A stretch of DNA of 64,000 nt from Lacibacter luteus (GTDB lineage: Bacteria; Bacteroidota; Bacteroidia; Chitinophagales; Chitinophagaceae), in NCBI RefSeq assembly GCF_004118265.1, contig NZ_SDHW01000009.1:18076-82075 (forward strand). Reading direction: 5' to 3'. The position numbers and the translations under genes were made by a program. This document shows positions 24,639-34,930 of this stretch, in pieces (position 1 is the first letter of the stretch; the number at the start of each line of letters is the position of its first letter). The notes below the pieces were generated by a model. That model was not told the origin of the DNA and did not search any database. It saw nothing but the letters and a program-made list of their open reading frames with translations.

Positions 24639-25703
24639 TCACCATCCAGCCTTCTCTCCCCAACTGCCCAAACCGAAATATTGATTTAACGGCATCGTTA
24701 ATCCTAACTGATTATAAGCAACATTATTTTGGAAATAAGTTCGTGCATAACGCAGCTGCAGTTTCGAAAACAACACACCTGCACCTAATGAAAAGCCGGT
24801 TAAGCCGTTACCGCCTGTACTTACTTTCAACTCCTGGCTTCGTAATACATTAAAACCTGCAGTTACTTCTACCCTTCCACCAATTAAAAGTTGTGTTGAA
24901 AAAACAAAATGCTGAAACAGTTTGTCGAATGTAAATTTCTTTGCTGATGCATTTTCAAAACCATTCTCATTATTAAACAATGTATCGTTATACATAATGT
25001 TGAACCGATGCAGATGATGTGCTGTTAATGAAAAACGGATCGGCGCTTTTGCCAATCGTTTTGAAATACCAACCTGCAAATCGAAAGGAAGCTCTTCCGG
25101 TTCAGCAGGATTATATCGCTTCAACTGTCCACCCATATTTACAGCAACAACACTTGCCTGCAGCAAATTGGCTGTGTCTTTATACAAAACCGCAACATCA
25201 GCTGCTATTGCGGAAGAACGGTATGGACCATAATTGCTTGCTAAAAACTTCAATGCAACTCCATACTTCCAACGGGTAAGATATTCCCTGCTTGCCATCA
25301 ACTGTACAACAAAATCCCGTGGGCGGTACACGCCTTCAACATTGCCCGAAGCATCGGTTTGCTGGGTAGCACCATAATCGAAATAAAGAATACCTGCTGC
25401 AAAATTTGTTTGCAGTTTCTGATTACGATACGCAAACATCCAATGCAGATTTTTTACGCCGGCATATAATGCATTAAAGTTGGCAACCATCTGCGTGTGC
25501 ATAGCCGAATCGAGTTGTGCAGGATTGCTGAATGCCAGTGAAAGATCGTTCGACTCATTACTTACATTAATACCACCCAATGCCGAAACCTGTGGCGATG
25601 CCGGAAACTTTAAAAAGTTATAAGCACTCTGCCCGCCCAGCGTTTGTGCAGGTAGGTGAGCAGTAATACACAGTAAAAAGATTAAACAAACAGCAGCACG
25701 CAT
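24639..25703 (-). CDS. porQ: type IX secretion system protein PorQ
   Basis: A 354-aa protein with start chosen at 25703, where a signal peptide begins (MRAAVCLIFLLCITAHLPAQ); the longer frame to 25757 adds 18 non-homologous residues. The mature sequence (LGGQSAYNFLKFPASPQVSA followed by ALGGINVSN, and ending in a beta-barrel-like series of strands) matches the PorQ/PorV-like outer-membrane barrel family. PorQ works with PorU and PorZ in attaching or releasing type IX cargo at the cell surface. Two cargo proteins with matching sorting domains are encoded in this window. Confidence 0.85.
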   Translation of the reverse strand: MRAAVCLIFLLCITAHLPAQTLGGQSAYNFLKFPASPQVSALGGINVSNESNDLSLAFSNPAQLDSAMHTQMVANFNALYAGVKNLHWMFAYRNQKLQTNFAAGILYFDYGATQQTDASGNVEGVYRPRDFVVQLMASREYLTRWKYGVALKFLASNYGPYRSSAIAADVAVLYKDTANLLQASVVAVNMGGQLKRYNPAEPEELPFDLQVGISKRLAKAPIRFSLTAHHLHRFNIMYNDTLFNNENGFENASAKKFTFDKLFQHFVFSTQLLIGGRVEVTAGFNVLRSQELKVSTGGNGLTGFSLGAGVLFSKLQLRYARTYFQNNVAYNQLGLTMPLNQYFGLGSWGEKAGW

Positions 25704-25756
25704 AGCATTTATAATGCTGTAATTTAAACAGAAAACCGTACGGTTAGAAGTTGACA

Positions 25757-25783
25757 TAAAAAATCCCCCATGAAAATGGGGGA
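25757..25783 (-). terminator. rho-independent terminator after lon
   Basis: TCCCCCAT pairs with ATGGGGGA around GAAA; the minus strand continues in six T residues. It lies 100 bases after the lon stop, upstream of porQ. Confidence 0.85.
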
Positions 25784-25882
25784 ATGCTTTTGATCCTTAA
25801 AACAACCAACATGAATGAACTTCGTGTTCGTTTGTATTTATAACAGGACGGAGAAGAATTGGTTCATTAACCCCTAAAAAAA

Positions 25883-28288
25883 TTACAGTAATGCAAGATC
25901 GAGCACCTGCTGCATTGTTTTTACATAATGAAACTTCATACCCTTAATGTATTGCGAATTGATCTCCTGTACATCCTTTTCGTTTTGCCAGCAAAGAATC
26001 ACTTCTTTAATGCCGGCACGTTTTGCTGCCAGAATTTTTTCTTTAATACCTCCAACAGGTAACACTTGCCCTCGCAACGTAATCTCTCCGGTCATTGCAA
26101 GAAATGGTTTTACCCGGCGGCCAGTAAACGCACTGCTGATAGCCGACAACATGGTAATGCCTGCACTCGGTCCATCTTTCGGCACTGCACCTTCTGGCAC
26201 ATGCAGATGAATATTTTTCTTCTGAAAATCTTCGGGATCAATGCCGAGCTTTTTATAATTCGCCTGCAAATAGCTCAATGCTGTTGTAGCACTTTCCTTC
26301 ATTACATTACCGAGATTACCGGTTAAGCGCAACTCACCTTTGCCATCGGTTAAACTTGTTTCAATAAACAGAATATCGCCACCAACAGCAGTCCATGCTA
26401 AACCAACGGCTACACCAGCCATGTTTGCGGTTTTGTACAGCTCGTTACTGTAACGTGCTTTGCCCAATATGCGTTCAATATCGTTAGCTGTAAGTGTAGG
26501 TTTCAGCTTTTCTTTCAATGCATATTCTTTCGCCTGCGAACGCATAATAGAAGCCAGCTGTCTGTCTAACTCACGCACACCACTTTCTCTTGTGTACTCT
26601 TCAATTACTTTACGCAGTACAGCATCACTTATTTTAAACGAAAACCTCTGCAAGCCATGTGCTTCTTTTTGTTTGGGAACAAGATAGTTTTTGGCGATCT
26701 CTATCTTCTCTTCCACTGCATAACCACTCAGATCAATTATTTCCAAACGATCACGCAAAGCAGGTTGTATAGATGCAAGACTGTTTGCTGTAGCAATAAA
26801 CAATACTTTACTCAGATCATATTCCAATTCGAGATAGTTATCGTAAAAGGTATGGTTCTGTTCAGGATCCAGTAACTCCAGCAATGCACTTGAAGGATCG
26901 CCACGAAAATCGTTACCGATCTTATCGATCTCATCTAGGATCATTACCGGGTTCGATGTTTTTACTTTGCGCAACGATTGTAAGATGCGACCGGGCATTG
27001 CACCAATATATGTTTTGCGATGACCACGTACTTCACTTTCGTCGTGCAAACCACCCAAACTTATACGTACATACTTACGGCCAAGTGCACTTGCAATACT
27101 TTTACCCAACGATGTTTTACCAATACCGGGAGGGCCAAGCAAACAAAGGATGGGGCTTTTCATATCGCCCTTCAGTTTTAATACAGCCAGGTATTCAAGA
27201 ATACGTTCTTTTACTTTTTGAATACCGTAATGATCGTGGTCTAAAACTTTCTTTGCTTTTTTCAGATCGTATTGATCATTGCTGTATTCGCCCCAGGGCA
27301 AATCAAGCATCAGATCAAGATGATTGTACACCACCGAATAATCAGGCGTTGATGAATGCATGCGCTCCAGCTTTTCAACACCTTTGCGGAACATTTCTTT
27401 TGCAGCTTCGCTCCACTGTTTTATTTCGGCCTTCTTCTTCATTTCCTGTATCTCCAGGTCGTTGCTGTCGCCGCCTAATTCTTCTTTAATACTTTTTAAC
27501 TGCTGCTGTAAAAAGTAATCACGTTGCTGTTTATCTAACTCTGTTCTTGTTTTGTTGGTTACTTTATTCTTCAGCTCGGTGTATTGCAATTCTTTTTGCA
27601 ATAACGATAACAACAATTCTGCACGCTGACGGATATTCTGCGTTTCGAGTAACTGTTGTTTCTCTTTAATATCGCTGTTAAGATTATTGCTTACAAAGTG
27701 TACAAGAAAAGCAGGGTTCTCAATATTCTTCAGAATGATCGAAGCTTCACTTGGAATATTCGGCGAAAGTTGAATGATCTGCGCCGCCATATCTTTAATT
27801 GAACCTGCTATTGCTTTAAAGTTATCATCTTCCGGTGTTGCTTCTTCGCTCAACACTTCGATGCTTGCTTTAAAAAACGGATCTTCTGCAGTAATGCTGT
27901 TGATGCTGAAACGCTTTTTACCCTGTATAATAACCGTTGTGCCGCCATCGGGCATTTTAATAAGCTTTACAACTTTGGCAATTGTACCAACATCTTCCAG
28001 ATCATTAACGGTAGGGTCTTCAACATTGCTGTCTTTTTGTGCAACAACACCAACCAGTTTATCTGTTTTGTACGCTTCATTTACAGCCTGTATACTTTTA
28101 TCTCTGCCAACAGTAATGGGCAATACAACACCCGGAAATAACACGGTATTTCGTAATGGAAGAATCGGCAGTTCTGCGGGAAAATCTGCTATATCGTCGC
28201 CATCGGACTCTGCTTCGTTTAATGGGATGATGGGTAAAAAATCAACATCTTCATCGCCCGGCCTCAAAAACAAACTCTTTTCGTTCAT
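25883..28288 (-). CDS. lon: ATP-dependent protease Lon
   Basis: An 801-aa protein of normal Lon length: N-terminal substrate domain (LPILPLRNTVLFPGVVLPI), AAA+ module with Walker A (GPPGIGKTSLGKS) and Walker B (MILDEIDKI), and C-terminal S16 protease with catalytic Ser708 (in PKDGPSAG) and Lys751 (in GGIKEK). It degrades damaged and regulatory proteins in the cytoplasm. It is transcribed alone, with terminator at 25757-25783 and an 8-bp hairpin upstream at 28317-28335. Confidence 0.99.
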   Translation of the reverse strand: MNEKSLFLRPGDEDVDFLPIIPLNEAESDGDDIADFPAELPILPLRNTVLFPGVVLPITVGRDKSIQAVNEAYKTDKLVGVVAQKDSNVEDPTVNDLEDVGTIAKVVKLIKMPDGGTTVIIQGKKRFSINSITAEDPFFKASIEVLSEEATPEDDNFKAIAGSIKDMAAQIIQLSPNIPSEASIILKNIENPAFLVHFVSNNLNSDIKEKQQLLETQNIRQRAELLLSLLQKELQYTELKNKVTNKTRTELDKQQRDYFLQQQLKSIKEELGGDSNDLEIQEMKKKAEIKQWSEAAKEMFRKGVEKLERMHSSTPDYSVVYNHLDLMLDLPWGEYSNDQYDLKKAKKVLDHDHYGIQKVKERILEYLAVLKLKGDMKSPILCLLGPPGIGKTSLGKSIASALGRKYVRISLGGLHDESEVRGHRKTYIGAMPGRILQSLRKVKTSNPVMILDEIDKIGNDFRGDPSSALLELLDPEQNHTFYDNYLELEYDLSKVLFIATANSLASIQPALRDRLEIIDLSGYAVEEKIEIAKNYLVPKQKEAHGLQRFSFKISDAVLRKVIEEYTRESGVRELDRQLASIMRSQAKEYALKEKLKPTLTANDIERILGKARYSNELYKTANMAGVAVGLAWTAVGGDILFIETSLTDGKGELRLTGNLGNVMKESATTALSYLQANYKKLGIDPEDFQKKNIHLHVPEGAVPKDGPSAGITMLSAISSAFTGRRVKPFLAMTGEITLRGQVLPVGGIKEKILAAKRAGIKEVILCWQNEKDVQEINSQYIKGMKFHYVKTMQQVLDLALL

Positions 28289-28316
28289 ACAATTCTTTTA
28301 GTCAATTTGACAGATA

Positions 28317-28335
28317 AGCCCCTTATAAAGGGGCT
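28317..28335 (-). terminator. hairpin between phosphatase gene and lon
   Basis: AGCCCCTT and AAGGGGCT pair perfectly over a three-base loop. It follows the phosphatase stop (28408) by 73 bases on the minus strand, but only a weak T-rich tail follows, so termination strength is uncertain. Confidence 0.6.
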
Positions 28336-28407
28336 CTCTTATAATTTCTGTATACTGCCAATATTAATGCCAGCCATCCGGCAACTGCAAAATCTTCATG
28401 CTTACTG

Positions 28408-30060
28408 CTATTGCAGAACAGGTAAAATAGGCTTTCCAACACAACCGCTCGGCATTTGTATGCGTAACATTGCGGCTATGGTTGGCGCAATATCTGTCAT
28501 ATACACTTCCTGGTTGCTCTTGCCCGGCTTAATACCCCAACCATACCATACAAGAGGAATATGACTGTCGTACGGATTCCACAAACCATGTGTTGTTCCT
28601 GTAGCACCACCATCGATCCAGCCTGGCGCTAAAATAATTTGAATATCACCACTGCGTTTTGGATGCCAGCCATTACTTAAACGGTCTTTCACCACTGCAT
28701 TCATCGGCTGCTCTGTTAATTCATCTATTTCAAATACACGATCAACACCTTTAATTGCTCTTGCATAGTTCATTACTATTTGTACAATAGCCGAACGATC
28801 AAGTTTAGCAGAATCAATTAATTTATGATTAAGACTTACCTGGTAATTAGCAACACCCAAAATAATATTGTTTGCACCGTAAGCTGCAGATAACTGTTTG
28901 TTTAGATCGCTTACAAGTTTATTATCATCCACTACTCCGCCGGGCAATTTATGTTCGATAGAAAAACCGGGCACATGTGCCACACCATGATCGGCAGTAA
29001 GAAAACTTACATACTGTCCTTTACCTACTGTTTTATCAAGATAATCGAAGAGTTCGCCAAGGTCTTTATCCAAACGTAAAAAACCATCCTCTGCTTCAAT
29101 TGAATTTGGGCCAAATGCATGGCCAATATAATCGGATGATGAAAAACTTACTGCAAGAAAATCGGTGATGGCATCTTTGCCCAATTCTTCACTTGCAACA
29201 GCTTCTTTTGCCATCATCATTGTTAAAGTGTTACCGTAAGGTGTTGATGAAATGGCTCCATAATTTTTGCCAACAAACTTTTTAAAATCGTACGGAAACC
29301 CTTTCTGATCGCTGCCAAATGGTTTGGCTTCATATTCGTTTTCATCTTTGGTGCTTTGCGCATACGTGTTTATTGGAAAAACAGTGTTCCATCCTTTTTC
29401 ATAAAATGCATCAACATACTTTTTATCGTTGAAATTTTTTACCCACTGTGGCAAATCGTTCATGTAATAAGTAGAAGTGATCCAGTTACCATTTTTAGAA
29501 TCGTACCAGTATGCTGCATTAGCGCTATGCCCTGCGGGTAAAATACCTCCACGATCTTTAATAGCAATACCAATTACTTTGCTGCGAAAGTTGGTGGCTA
29601 AACGTAATTCGTCGCAGATGGTTGTTGTAAGCATATTACGTGGACTCATTTCGCCTGCATTAGAAGTGCTGCCAACCGTTTTAACCAATTTGTCTTCGCT
29701 GCAATACATCATACGGCCAACCTCATAATCGTACCAACTATTTCCTGTAATACCATGCACTGCGGGTACGCTTCCGGTGTAAACACTGGTATGCCCGCAA
29801 GCGGTAATTGTGGGCGTGTAAGGAATAAACGTGTTTTCGCAACTGAAACCCTGGTTAAGCATCCGCTTAAAACCGCCGTTTGCAGCATAGCGGTCGTAAT
29901 AACGATAGAGATAATCCCAACGCATCTGATCAACCATTATACCCACTACCAATTTGGGGCGTTGTACAGTGGTTGCAGATGGAGTTTTAGACGTTGCAGT
30001 TTGCTGTGCCTGAAGCTGAAATACAAATGTAAAAACAGCAATAAAAGAGAAAAAACGCAT
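28408..30060 (-). CDS. PafA-like alkaline phosphatase superfamily protein
   Basis: A 550-aa protein starting at 30060, the point where a signal peptide begins (MRFFSFIAVFTFVFQLQAQ). It carries the metal site and nucleophile region of Thr-type alkaline phosphatases: VVGIMVDQMRWDYLYRYYDR, the TPTITACGHTSVYTG block with the catalytic Thr, and LTADHGVAHVPGF near residue 315. This is the layout of PafA of Bacteroidetes, a periplasmic phosphomonoesterase that frees phosphate from many substrates. Nucleotide pyrophosphatases share the fold, so exact substrate is not fixed. It reads away from the divergent alpha-oxoamine synthase. Confidence 0.85.
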   Translation of the reverse strand: MRFFSFIAVFTFVFQLQAQQTATSKTPSATTVQRPKLVVGIMVDQMRWDYLYRYYDRYAANGGFKRMLNQGFSCENTFIPYTPTITACGHTSVYTGSVPAVHGITGNSWYDYEVGRMMYCSEDKLVKTVGSTSNAGEMSPRNMLTTTICDELRLATNFRSKVIGIAIKDRGGILPAGHSANAAYWYDSKNGNWITSTYYMNDLPQWVKNFNDKKYVDAFYEKGWNTVFPINTYAQSTKDENEYEAKPFGSDQKGFPYDFKKFVGKNYGAISSTPYGNTLTMMMAKEAVASEELGKDAITDFLAVSFSSSDYIGHAFGPNSIEAEDGFLRLDKDLGELFDYLDKTVGKGQYVSFLTADHGVAHVPGFSIEHKLPGGVVDDNKLVSDLNKQLSAAYGANNIILGVANYQVSLNHKLIDSAKLDRSAIVQIVMNYARAIKGVDRVFEIDELTEQPMNAVVKDRLSNGWHPKRSGDIQIILAPGWIDGGATGTTHGLWNPYDSHIPLVWYGWGIKPGKSNQEVYMTDIAPTIAAMLRIQMPSGCVGKPILPVLQ

Positions 30061-30163
30061 ATGATTGATTTGAAAGGCAAATATACCGTTGGCAGCTTCA
30101 AAACAAAGCATTTTTACAGGAAGGGAAGCTGTTGAATCGCTTCATCAATCGGGGTTAAATCCT

Positions 30164-30171
30164 TACCTTTG
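30164..30171 (+). promoter_or_regulatory. -7 box for the alpha-oxoamine synthase gene
   Basis: TACCTTTG is an exact TAnnTTTG match 32 bases before the ATG at 30204. Twenty bases upstream stands TTC instead of TTG, so the -33 element is imperfect. Confidence 0.6.
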
Positions 30172-30203
30172 CGGCAATTTTTCACACTTAACAATTTCTT
30201 TAT

Positions 30204-31460
30204 ATGGCAGATATCTTTGAGAAGCTTATTAAGAACTATGGACCTATTGGCCAGCACAGAGAACGTGCACATGGTTACTTTGCGTTCCCCAAGCTGGAAG
30301 GCGAAATTCACAGCAGAATGAAGTTCCGTGGCAAAGAGAAAATCGTTTGGAGTCTTAATAACTATCTGGGTCTTGCCAACCACCCCGAAATAAGAAAAGT
30401 TGATGCCGAAGCGGCTCAGCAATGGGGCCTTGCTTACCCAATGGGTGCACGTATGATGAGTGGTAACTCAAACCTGCACGAACAACTGGAAAAAGAACTG
30501 GCAGAATTTGAAATGAAGGAAGATGCCATCCTGATGAATTTCGGTTACCAGGGTATTATGAGTGCCATTGATGCCGTATGCGGCCGCCATGATGTAATTG
30601 TGTACGATGCCGAAAGTCATGCATGTATCATTGATGGTTTGCGTTTACATCCCGGCCATCGTTATGTGTTTAAGCACAACGATGTTGAAGATTGCGAAAA
30701 ACAATTGCAACGTGCAAGTGCTTTGATTGAAAAACAAGGTGCGGGTGGTATTCTTGTAATTACCGAAGGTGTGTTTGGTATGGCGGGCGACCAGGGCAGA
30801 TTGAAAGAAATTTGTGATTTAAAAGCGAAATACGAATTCCGTTTGTTGGTTGATGATGCACATGGTTTTGGTACACTTGGTAAAACAGGTGCCGGTGCAG
30901 GTGAAGAACAAGGTTGCCAGGATGGTATTGATCTTTACTTCAGCACATTTGCAAAATCAATGGCATCAATTGGTGCTTTTTTAGCAGGCCCACGTGTAAT
31001 TATTGATTATATCCGTTACAACATCCGCTCACAAATATTTGCAAAGAGCTTACCAATGCCGATTGTTGTTGGTAACCTTAAGCGTTTGGAAATGTTACGT
31101 ACAATGCCTGAGTTAAAAGAAAAACTCTGGAGCAATGCACTGAAACTGCAAAATGGTTTAAAAGAAAGAGGTTTTGATATTGGCAAAACCGATAGCCCTG
31201 TTACGCCGGTTTACATGAAAGGTGGTGTTGAAGAAGCAACAGCAATGGTAATGGATCTGCGTGAGAACTACAACATCTTCGCATCCATTGTTGTGTATCC
31301 TGTAATTCCAAAAGGCCACATCATTTACCGTTTAATTCCTTCTGCTGCACATACCGATGCAGACATTGAAGAAACACTTACAGCATTCTCCGAAACAAAA
31401 GCCAAGCTCGATGCAGGTGCTTACAAAGTAGAAGCTATACCTGATATGGCAAATGCATAA
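30204..31460 (+). CDS. alpha-oxoamine synthase, serine palmitoyltransferase candidate
   Basis: A 418-aa PLP enzyme of the KBL/BioF/SPT family. The core motifs are clear: VWSLNNYLGLANHP, GARMMSGNSNLHEQLE, the PLP-binding DDAHGFGTLG (residues 217-226) and the Schiff-base lysine Lys251 in STFAKSMASIGAF. In Bacteroidetes, closely similar proteins are serine palmitoyltransferases that start sphingolipid synthesis from serine and an acyl-CoA/ACP; 2-amino-3-ketobutyrate CoA ligase is the alternative. The N-terminal extension (HRERAHGYFAFPKLEGE) fits the SPT-like branch. No threonine dehydrogenase neighbour is present, which weakly favours the SPT role. Confidence 0.8.
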   Translation: MADIFEKLIKNYGPIGQHRERAHGYFAFPKLEGEIHSRMKFRGKEKIVWSLNNYLGLANHPEIRKVDAEAAQQWGLAYPMGARMMSGNSNLHEQLEKELAEFEMKEDAILMNFGYQGIMSAIDAVCGRHDVIVYDAESHACIIDGLRLHPGHRYVFKHNDVEDCEKQLQRASALIEKQGAGGILVITEGVFGMAGDQGRLKEICDLKAKYEFRLLVDDAHGFGTLGKTGAGAGEEQGCQDGIDLYFSTFAKSMASIGAFLAGPRVIIDYIRYNIRSQIFAKSLPMPIVVGNLKRLEMLRTMPELKEKLWSNALKLQNGLKERGFDIGKTDSPVTPVYMKGGVEEATAMVMDLRENYNIFASIVVYPVIPKGHIIYRLIPSAAHTDADIEETLTAFSETKAKLDAGAYKVEAIPDMANA

Positions 31461-31478
31461 TCATCATGCTACAACATA

Positions 31479-31518
31479 AAAAGAGGCGGTTGCAATGCAA
31501 CCGCCTCTTTTCTTTTTA
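31479..31518. terminator. bidirectional terminator between synthase and lolA-like gene
   Basis: AAAAGAGGCGGTTGC pairs perfectly with GCAACCGCCTCTTTT over AAT (31479-31511), with T-runs on both sides. The flanking genes converge (stops at 31460 and 31536). Confidence 0.93.
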
Positions 31519-31535
31519 TTCAAACGCTGAATTTG

Positions 31536-32213
31536 TTATCGCAGATCAACTACCTCAACGCCGGGGTATTTTGCTTTATTAAACACAAACTGTGCATCGG
31601 TAATGTTGGCATTGCCATTAAGTGAACCAACAGTGTACGTGTATTTGTTACCACTCTTTTCCATTACTCTTGTACTGTAAATGGTTTGTGTTGCTTTATC
31701 AACCCATACCAATACTTTAAAGAACGATTTCGATTTATCAACGGGCGTTAATTCAATTTCCTGCAGTGTTTTACCTGCTTCTTTTTTCTCGCCATTTAAT
31801 TTGTACAGAAAATCTTTATCGTAAAAATTAGTAAAGAGTTTTTGCGGTGTAATTGAACTTGCAGAAGCTTCAAACTTTGAAATGGTTACTTCGTTTGCCG
31901 CTTTGTCGTAAGTAGATACGGTTACGCCATCACAAAAAATATCCTGACCTCCTGTAATGCTTACACGATACTTGTTTCCTTTTGTGTAAAGCGTGCCTTT
32001 TTTAACACCAAGCACTTTGCCTTTAGCATCTTCACTTTTAAAAGTAAACGTAGCTTGTACTGCTTTGTATGTTTTAAACTTGGCGCTTACTGCATCGAGA
32101 ATTTTTTTAGCAGCAGGATCGCTTTTACCCAGGGTTTGGGTTTGTGCCATTCCCGCAACTGTAATAAATGCGCTCACCAATACTGTTGCAATTGTCTTCA
32201 TTCTAACGTTCAT
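31536..32213 (-). CDS. LolA-like outer-membrane lipoprotein carrier protein
   Basis: A 225-aa protein with a signal peptide (MKTIATVLVSAFITVAGMAQ if the Met at 32201 is used; MNVR precedes it). The mature part (AVQATFTFKSEDAKGKVLG, then GTLYTKGNKYRVSI and a strand-rich remainder) follows the LolA/LolB half-barrel that carries lipoproteins across the periplasm. Bacteroidetes often encode such a protein next to ftsK, as here (ftsK lies 165 bases upstream on the same strand). A TATCTTTG box on the minus strand at 32336-32343 may be its own promoter. Confidence 0.85.
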   Translation of the reverse strand: MNVRMKTIATVLVSAFITVAGMAQTQTLGKSDPAAKKILDAVSAKFKTYKAVQATFTFKSEDAKGKVLGVKKGTLYTKGNKYRVSITGGQDIFCDGVTVSTYDKAANEVTISKFEASASSITPQKLFTNFYDKDFLYKLNGEKKEAGKTLQEIELTPVDKSKSFFKVLVWVDKATQTIYSTRVMEKSGNKYTYTVGSLNGNANITDAQFVFNKAKYPGVEVVDLR

Positions 32214-32378
32214 TATCTGTTTTATTTTATGGATCGATTGTGCATCCTGTTTCAGCTTCAGATTTATTTAAAGCTGCGTTGGTTGCAATGCTAAAACTTA
32301 ATAATTTCTAAAGGTGATTGTTTCAAAGGCGATTGCAAAGATAGGCATCTGCAGGAGAAAAGATTTTGTTTCAACCCC

Positions 32379-34925
32379 TTACCCCATCATTTGCAAATGC
32401 TGGTCCAGCTCGGCCTCGGTTTTAATTAACACATCCCTTGCTTTGCTGCCCTGGCTGGGTCCAACTATGCCTGCAGCTTCCAGCTGATCCATTAAACGGC
32501 CGGCACGGTTATAGCCCAGCTTCATCCGGCGTTGTAACAGCGATGTTGAACCTACCTGGTTCTGTACAATTAAACGGGCCGCATCTTCAAACAACGCATC
32601 CCTGTCGCTCAAGTCGAAATCCTTTCCTTCCAGATCCTTTTCATCCACATACTCCGGCAACAAAAATGCCTGCGGATAACCTCTTTGTTTGCTGATGAAT
32701 GAAACAATTTCGTCCACTTCGGGTGTATCAACAAAAGCACACTGCAAACGGGTTAACTCGCCATTGTAACTGATAAGCATATCACCTTTACCAATCAGCT
32801 GTTCGGCTCCACCCGTATCAAGAATGGTTCGGCTGTCGACTTTAGACGATACCTTAAACGCAATCCTTGCAGGGAAGTTGGCCTTAATTGTACCGGTAAT
32901 GATATTTACAGATGGACGTTGTGTTGCAATGATGAGGTGTATACCAACTGCACGGGCCAGCTGTGCCAAACGGGCAATGGGCATTTCAACTTCTTTACCC
33001 GCCGTCATAATCAGATCGGCAAACTCATCCACCACCAATACAATAAACGGCAGGTATTGATGCCCTTTTTGCGGATTGAGTTTACGGGCCACAAACTTTT
33101 CATTGTACTCCCGCAGGTTACGGCAACCGGCTTCTTTCAGCAGATCGTAGCGGTTATCCATTTCAATACATAGCGCATTGAGTGTGTTGATCACTTTCTT
33201 GGTATCGGTAATGATGGCTTCATCTTCGCCCGGCAGTTTGGCTAAGAAATGTTTTTCGATATGCCGGTACAAACTCAACTCCACTTTCTTCGGATCGACC
33301 AACACCAACTTTAATTGTGATGGATGCTTTTTGTATAACAGTGAAACAAGTATCGCATTCAACCCAACAGATTTACCCTGGCCCGTTGCACCCGCCATGA
33401 GCAAGTGCGGCATAGTTGTAAGATCAACAATAAAGTTTTCATTATCGATCTTTTTACCAATGGCAATCGGCAACCCAAAGTTGTTGTGCTGAAATTTTTC
33501 GGAAGACAATAAGGTTTTCATGCTTACCACTGTCTTCTTCACATTCGGTACTTCAATACCAATGGTTCCCTTACCGGGTATTGGTGCAATGATACGTATA
33601 CCCAACGCAGCAAGACTCAATGCAATATCATCTTCCAGGTTTTTAATACGGGAGATACGTACCCCTGCTGCAGGAACAATTTCATACAAGGTTACAGTTG
33701 GACCAACCGTTGCAAATATTTTCTGTATTTCAATATCGTAATTGCGGAGAGTAGTAATGATCTGGTTTTTATAATTCTCCAGCTCGTGCGGATCCTGTAC
33801 AATTTTTTCGCTCCCGTGGTTCTCCAGCAAATTGAGGGATGGAAATTTATAATCTTTCAGATCAAGAAACGGATCGTAAGGAGGCAGATTTTCTACTATT
33901 CTTTTTTCACCGGGCTCATCAACACCGTCATCCTCTTCTTCCTCTTCCGCTACATTTTTAATTTCCAATGCCGGTCCTTCAACCGGTATTTCCGTTTTTG
34001 CCTGCCGTACCGGTTTATCAGCAACAGGAATCGTCATTTCAACAGGCTCATCTGCTTCTTCTGTCTCTTCTTCTTCGTATTCTTCTTCCTCCTCATCATA
34101 AGCAGGCAACTCTTCTTTTTCTGTAACAGAAAAAGTATGTAGTGGATTTTCCTCTTCCTGCGTTAACGGCAATGGCGTAAAACCCGATTCTTTCTTTAAT
34201 TGATTAACGGGTGCCGGCTTCTCTTTTACCGGGGCTTCATTTAAATCGATACGTTCAATAATATCTTCGGGTAGCGGCTCTACAGTTACTTCTTTTGGTT
34301 TACGTGCAGGCAAACTAAATACAGGGTTAAAACGCCAGATGATGTAAGAAATAGCAGCTAATGATAATAACAATCCGGTACCTGTTTTACCTAGAAACCC
34401 ACTTAACCAACCGGCAGCATAATTACCAAATGCGCCGCCCCATGGAAAGCCGGATGCATTGAGAAAAAAAGAAAAACTCACCGGTAACACTAACAAACCA
34501 ACCAGCACATATTTCAAATTGCGTGGCAGTGAAAAGATTTTTTTACCGAATAGAAAATTTACGCCGGCAATAAAAAAGATACTGCAAATAAGATACGATG
34601 CAACACCAAATCCCTTGTAAAAAAACAGGTGCGAAATCCATGCACCAAATCGACCAAGCAGATTCGACACAAACAATTCATCGTTAAACAAAACACCTGC
34701 GGCATTTTGCAATACTTTATCCTGGTCTTCCTTCCAGGTAAAGAGGTAAGATGTAAATGCAAAAAATAAAATAAGAGAAACAATTAAAAAGGCAATCCCT
34801 GCAATCTTATGGGTGCGTTCATCTTTCACAAGTTCTTTTACAGATACCTGCTCCTCTTTTTCCTGTTTCAGTTCCTGCACAGGGTTTTCCTTTTTCTTCT
34901 TCTCTTTCATGCGGTTTCCGGCCAT
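32379..34925 (-). CDS. ftsK: DNA translocase FtsK
   Basis: An 848-aa protein: N-terminal domain with four membrane helices (e.g. IAGIAFLIVSLILFFAFTSY and VLVGLLVLPVSFSFFLNASG), a very acidic Glu-rich linker (around residues 255-335), the RecA-like motor with Walker A (MAGATGQGKSVGL) and a C-terminal gamma winged helix (SLLQRRMKLGYNRAGRLMDQ) that reads KOPS-like sequences. It pumps chromosome ends across the closing septum and activates XerCD. Start taken at Met 34925 (MAGNRM); because the promoter -7 box ends only six bases upstream, Met 34910 is an alternative. Confidence 0.96.
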   Translation of the reverse strand: MAGNRMKEKKKKENPVQELKQEKEEQVSVKELVKDERTHKIAGIAFLIVSLILFFAFTSYLFTWKEDQDKVLQNAAGVLFNDELFVSNLLGRFGAWISHLFFYKGFGVASYLICSIFFIAGVNFLFGKKIFSLPRNLKYVLVGLLVLPVSFSFFLNASGFPWGGAFGNYAAGWLSGFLGKTGTGLLLSLAAISYIIWRFNPVFSLPARKPKEVTVEPLPEDIIERIDLNEAPVKEKPAPVNQLKKESGFTPLPLTQEEENPLHTFSVTEKEELPAYDEEEEEYEEEETEEADEPVEMTIPVADKPVRQAKTEIPVEGPALEIKNVAEEEEEDDGVDEPGEKRIVENLPPYDPFLDLKDYKFPSLNLLENHGSEKIVQDPHELENYKNQIITTLRNYDIEIQKIFATVGPTVTLYEIVPAAGVRISRIKNLEDDIALSLAALGIRIIAPIPGKGTIGIEVPNVKKTVVSMKTLLSSEKFQHNNFGLPIAIGKKIDNENFIVDLTTMPHLLMAGATGQGKSVGLNAILVSLLYKKHPSQLKLVLVDPKKVELSLYRHIEKHFLAKLPGEDEAIITDTKKVINTLNALCIEMDNRYDLLKEAGCRNLREYNEKFVARKLNPQKGHQYLPFIVLVVDEFADLIMTAGKEVEMPIARLAQLARAVGIHLIIATQRPSVNIITGTIKANFPARIAFKVSSKVDSRTILDTGGAEQLIGKGDMLISYNGELTRLQCAFVDTPEVDEIVSFISKQRGYPQAFLLPEYVDEKDLEGKDFDLSDRDALFEDAARLIVQNQVGSTSLLQRRMKLGYNRAGRLMDQLEAAGIVGPSQGSKARDVLIKTEAELDQHLQMMG

Positions 34926-34930
34926 AAAAA

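Noticed and set aside
33890..34130. Glu-rich region of FtsK as a simple repeat expansion
   Set aside because: Acidic low-complexity linkers between membrane and motor domains are normal for FtsK; codons vary and there is no regular unit.
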